Assembly (NCBI GenBank): GCA_016839345.1
Contig: JAEOUL010000235.1
Span: forward strand, 1-14,251
Source of the DNA: Candidatus Thorarchaeota archaeon
GTDB taxonomy: Archaea > Asgardarchaeota > Thorarchaeia > Thorarchaeales > Thorarchaeaceae
Length of the DNA: 14,251 nucleotides
Reading direction: 5' to 3'
Below are positions 13,594 through 14,251 of this stretch, in pieces (position 1 is the first letter of the stretch; each line of letters begins with the position of its first letter). The notes beneath the pieces were generated by a model. The model saw only the letters and a program-made list of their open reading frames with translations, searched no databases and was not told the DNA's origin. The position numbers and the translations under genes are program-made.

Positions 13594-14251
13594 TCATGCA
13601 TTCTTGGCACGGATAACTTCAATCTGCGCATTTTCGAGCAATGGGAACAAGTGCGCTTTGTTTTCTGCATTGGTTCCCTTCCAGTCAATCACTGCTTTGG
13701 TAATTGGACTCGTTGTGTTTTTTATCATTTGATCTACAACTTCAGGAGTTAGATCATTAATTGCATATTTCGGTGCAATGTGGCCAATTTTGAATCCTTT
13801 CTCTAAGACTAGTTTGTTGAATTTACTTGCGTAGTGGGTACCACCAAATCCAATAATCGCATCTCCTCCAAGAGGTTCTTTGAGACATTCCATTACTGCA
13901 GATGATACAGCCCTAGCACCCTCCTTGTGAGTCCAGTATTCTTCTGAGCTTCCCAATTCAATGAATACAAGTGGTTTTCTTAGTGAAGTTGGACCGTGAT
14001 GAGTTACCTCAAGTGTAACATCAAATTCACTCAATCCAAGTTGGTTGCGTTCCTCATGCAGCTTTCTAAGGGCGGTGTTCACGAGCGACGGTGCTGAAAT
14101 AGATAATTGATGCGGATTTCCACCAAATTGTGCTTCACTACCAAGATTTCCTGTGCTATGAACTAGTAATGCGGGTTTCCCAGACTCCGCGCGATGTCGA
14201 GAACAAAATATGAACACTTCAGGGTTGAAGTGCTCTGCAAGGTGATCACAG
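13594..14251 (-). CDS. dtdA: D-aminoacyl-tRNA deacylase, archaeal DtdA/GEK1 type, 5' end outside the window
   Basis: This enzyme hydrolyses the ester bond of D-aminoacyl-tRNA, freeing tRNA charged with a D-amino acid; the archaeal and plant family is metal-dependent and unrelated to bacterial Dtd. The frame is open to the window edge, and upstream codons continue the family pattern (H-L-A-E-x-F-N-P-E-V-F-I-F), so the GTG at 14217 is not the start. About 218 residues are present of a family usually near 270. Signatures seen are CSRHRAESGKPALLVHSTGN, the EVTHHGPT motif, FIELGSSEEYW, GFGGTHYASKF, GHIAPKYA and IDWKG. All belong to the conserved core, and nothing looks broken. The downstream gene has its own TATA box 20 bases after the dtdA stop, so dtdA is probably transcribed separately. 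Confidence 0.95.
   Translation of the reverse strand, partial: CDHLAEHFNPEVFIFCSRHRAESGKPALLVHSTGNLGSEAQFGGNPHQLSISAPSLVNTALRKLHEERNQLGLSEFDVTLEVTHHGPTSLRKPLVFIELGSSEEYWTHKEGARAVSSAVMECLKEPLGGDAIIGFGGTHYASKFNKLVLEKGFKIGHIAPKYAINDLTPEVVDQMIKNTTSPITKAVIDWKGTNAENKAHLFPLLENAQIEVIRAKNA

Noticed and set aside
1..14251. tRNA, rRNA, CRISPR array, transposase or phage genes
   Set aside because: I saw no cloverleaf with a GTTC-type T-loop between genes, no spaced direct repeats of CRISPR length, and no integrase or transposase motif.

Overview
The window reads as a compact archaeal chromosome segment. The evidence is an archaeal-type D-aminoacyl-tRNA deacylase (DtdA/GEK1 family), a TrmB-type winged-helix domain, a DUF362 protein, archaeal TATA-like boxes in place of -10/-35 boxes, and several starts with little or no Shine-Dalgarno sequence. 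A Ras-fold protein without a P-loop, a protein with a polyproline tract, and very long coiled-coil proteins would fit an Asgard archaeon. I cannot prove that lineage from the sequence. I see no mobile element, CRISPR array, rRNA or tRNA. The longest stretch without a gene is about 200 bases.

Layout: bases 2-1386 (+) hold the 3' end of one gene and a complete second gene whose C-terminal domains look paralogous; both are unrecognised. Bases 1383-4060 (-) hold a DUF362 protein, a class I/II aminotransferase and a YkgJ-type cysteine-rich metal-binding protein. The aminotransferase stop and the YkgJ start are directly adjacent, and a perfect 17-bp palindrome lies just upstream of the aminotransferase. 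Bases 4120-5151 (+) hold a ThiF/MoeB/HesA-type E1-like adenylyltransferase, divergent from DUF362. Bases 5148-6579 (-) hold a Ras-like fold protein with no P-loop (a pseudo-GTPase) and a highly acidic, disordered protein with eight consecutive prolines. A 198-bp divergent intergenic region follows. Bases 6796-7630 (+) hold a small membrane protein with a zinc ribbon and a RimI-type N-acetyltransferase.

Bases 7631-13497 (-) are the most unusual part. Three proteins lie in the same direction: a 315-residue coiled-coil protein with a recurring KK-hydrophobic-D-D motif, a protein of about 264 residues with a four-cysteine cluster, and a 1297-residue protein. The last joins an N-terminal TrmB-like winged helix, about 1,070 residues of nearly proline-free helical coiled coil, and a C-terminal domain resembling a degenerate phospholipase D-like/TrmB effector domain. 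The upstream regions of the first two share an identical, same-orientation 11-bp motif. The window ends inside a 5'-truncated dtdA gene (13594-14251, -).

The recognisable genes serve amino-acid metabolism (aminotransferase), translation quality control (DtdA), protein acetylation (RimI-like) and sulfur or ubiquitin-like chemistry (E1-like). The best candidate for an undescribed system is the coiled-coil cluster. A long filament-like molecule tethered to DNA by a winged helix could work in chromosome organisation, DNA tethering or sensing; that is inference. All three convergent gene junctions overlap or abut, so convergent transcripts must overlap unless termination occurs inside coding sequence.
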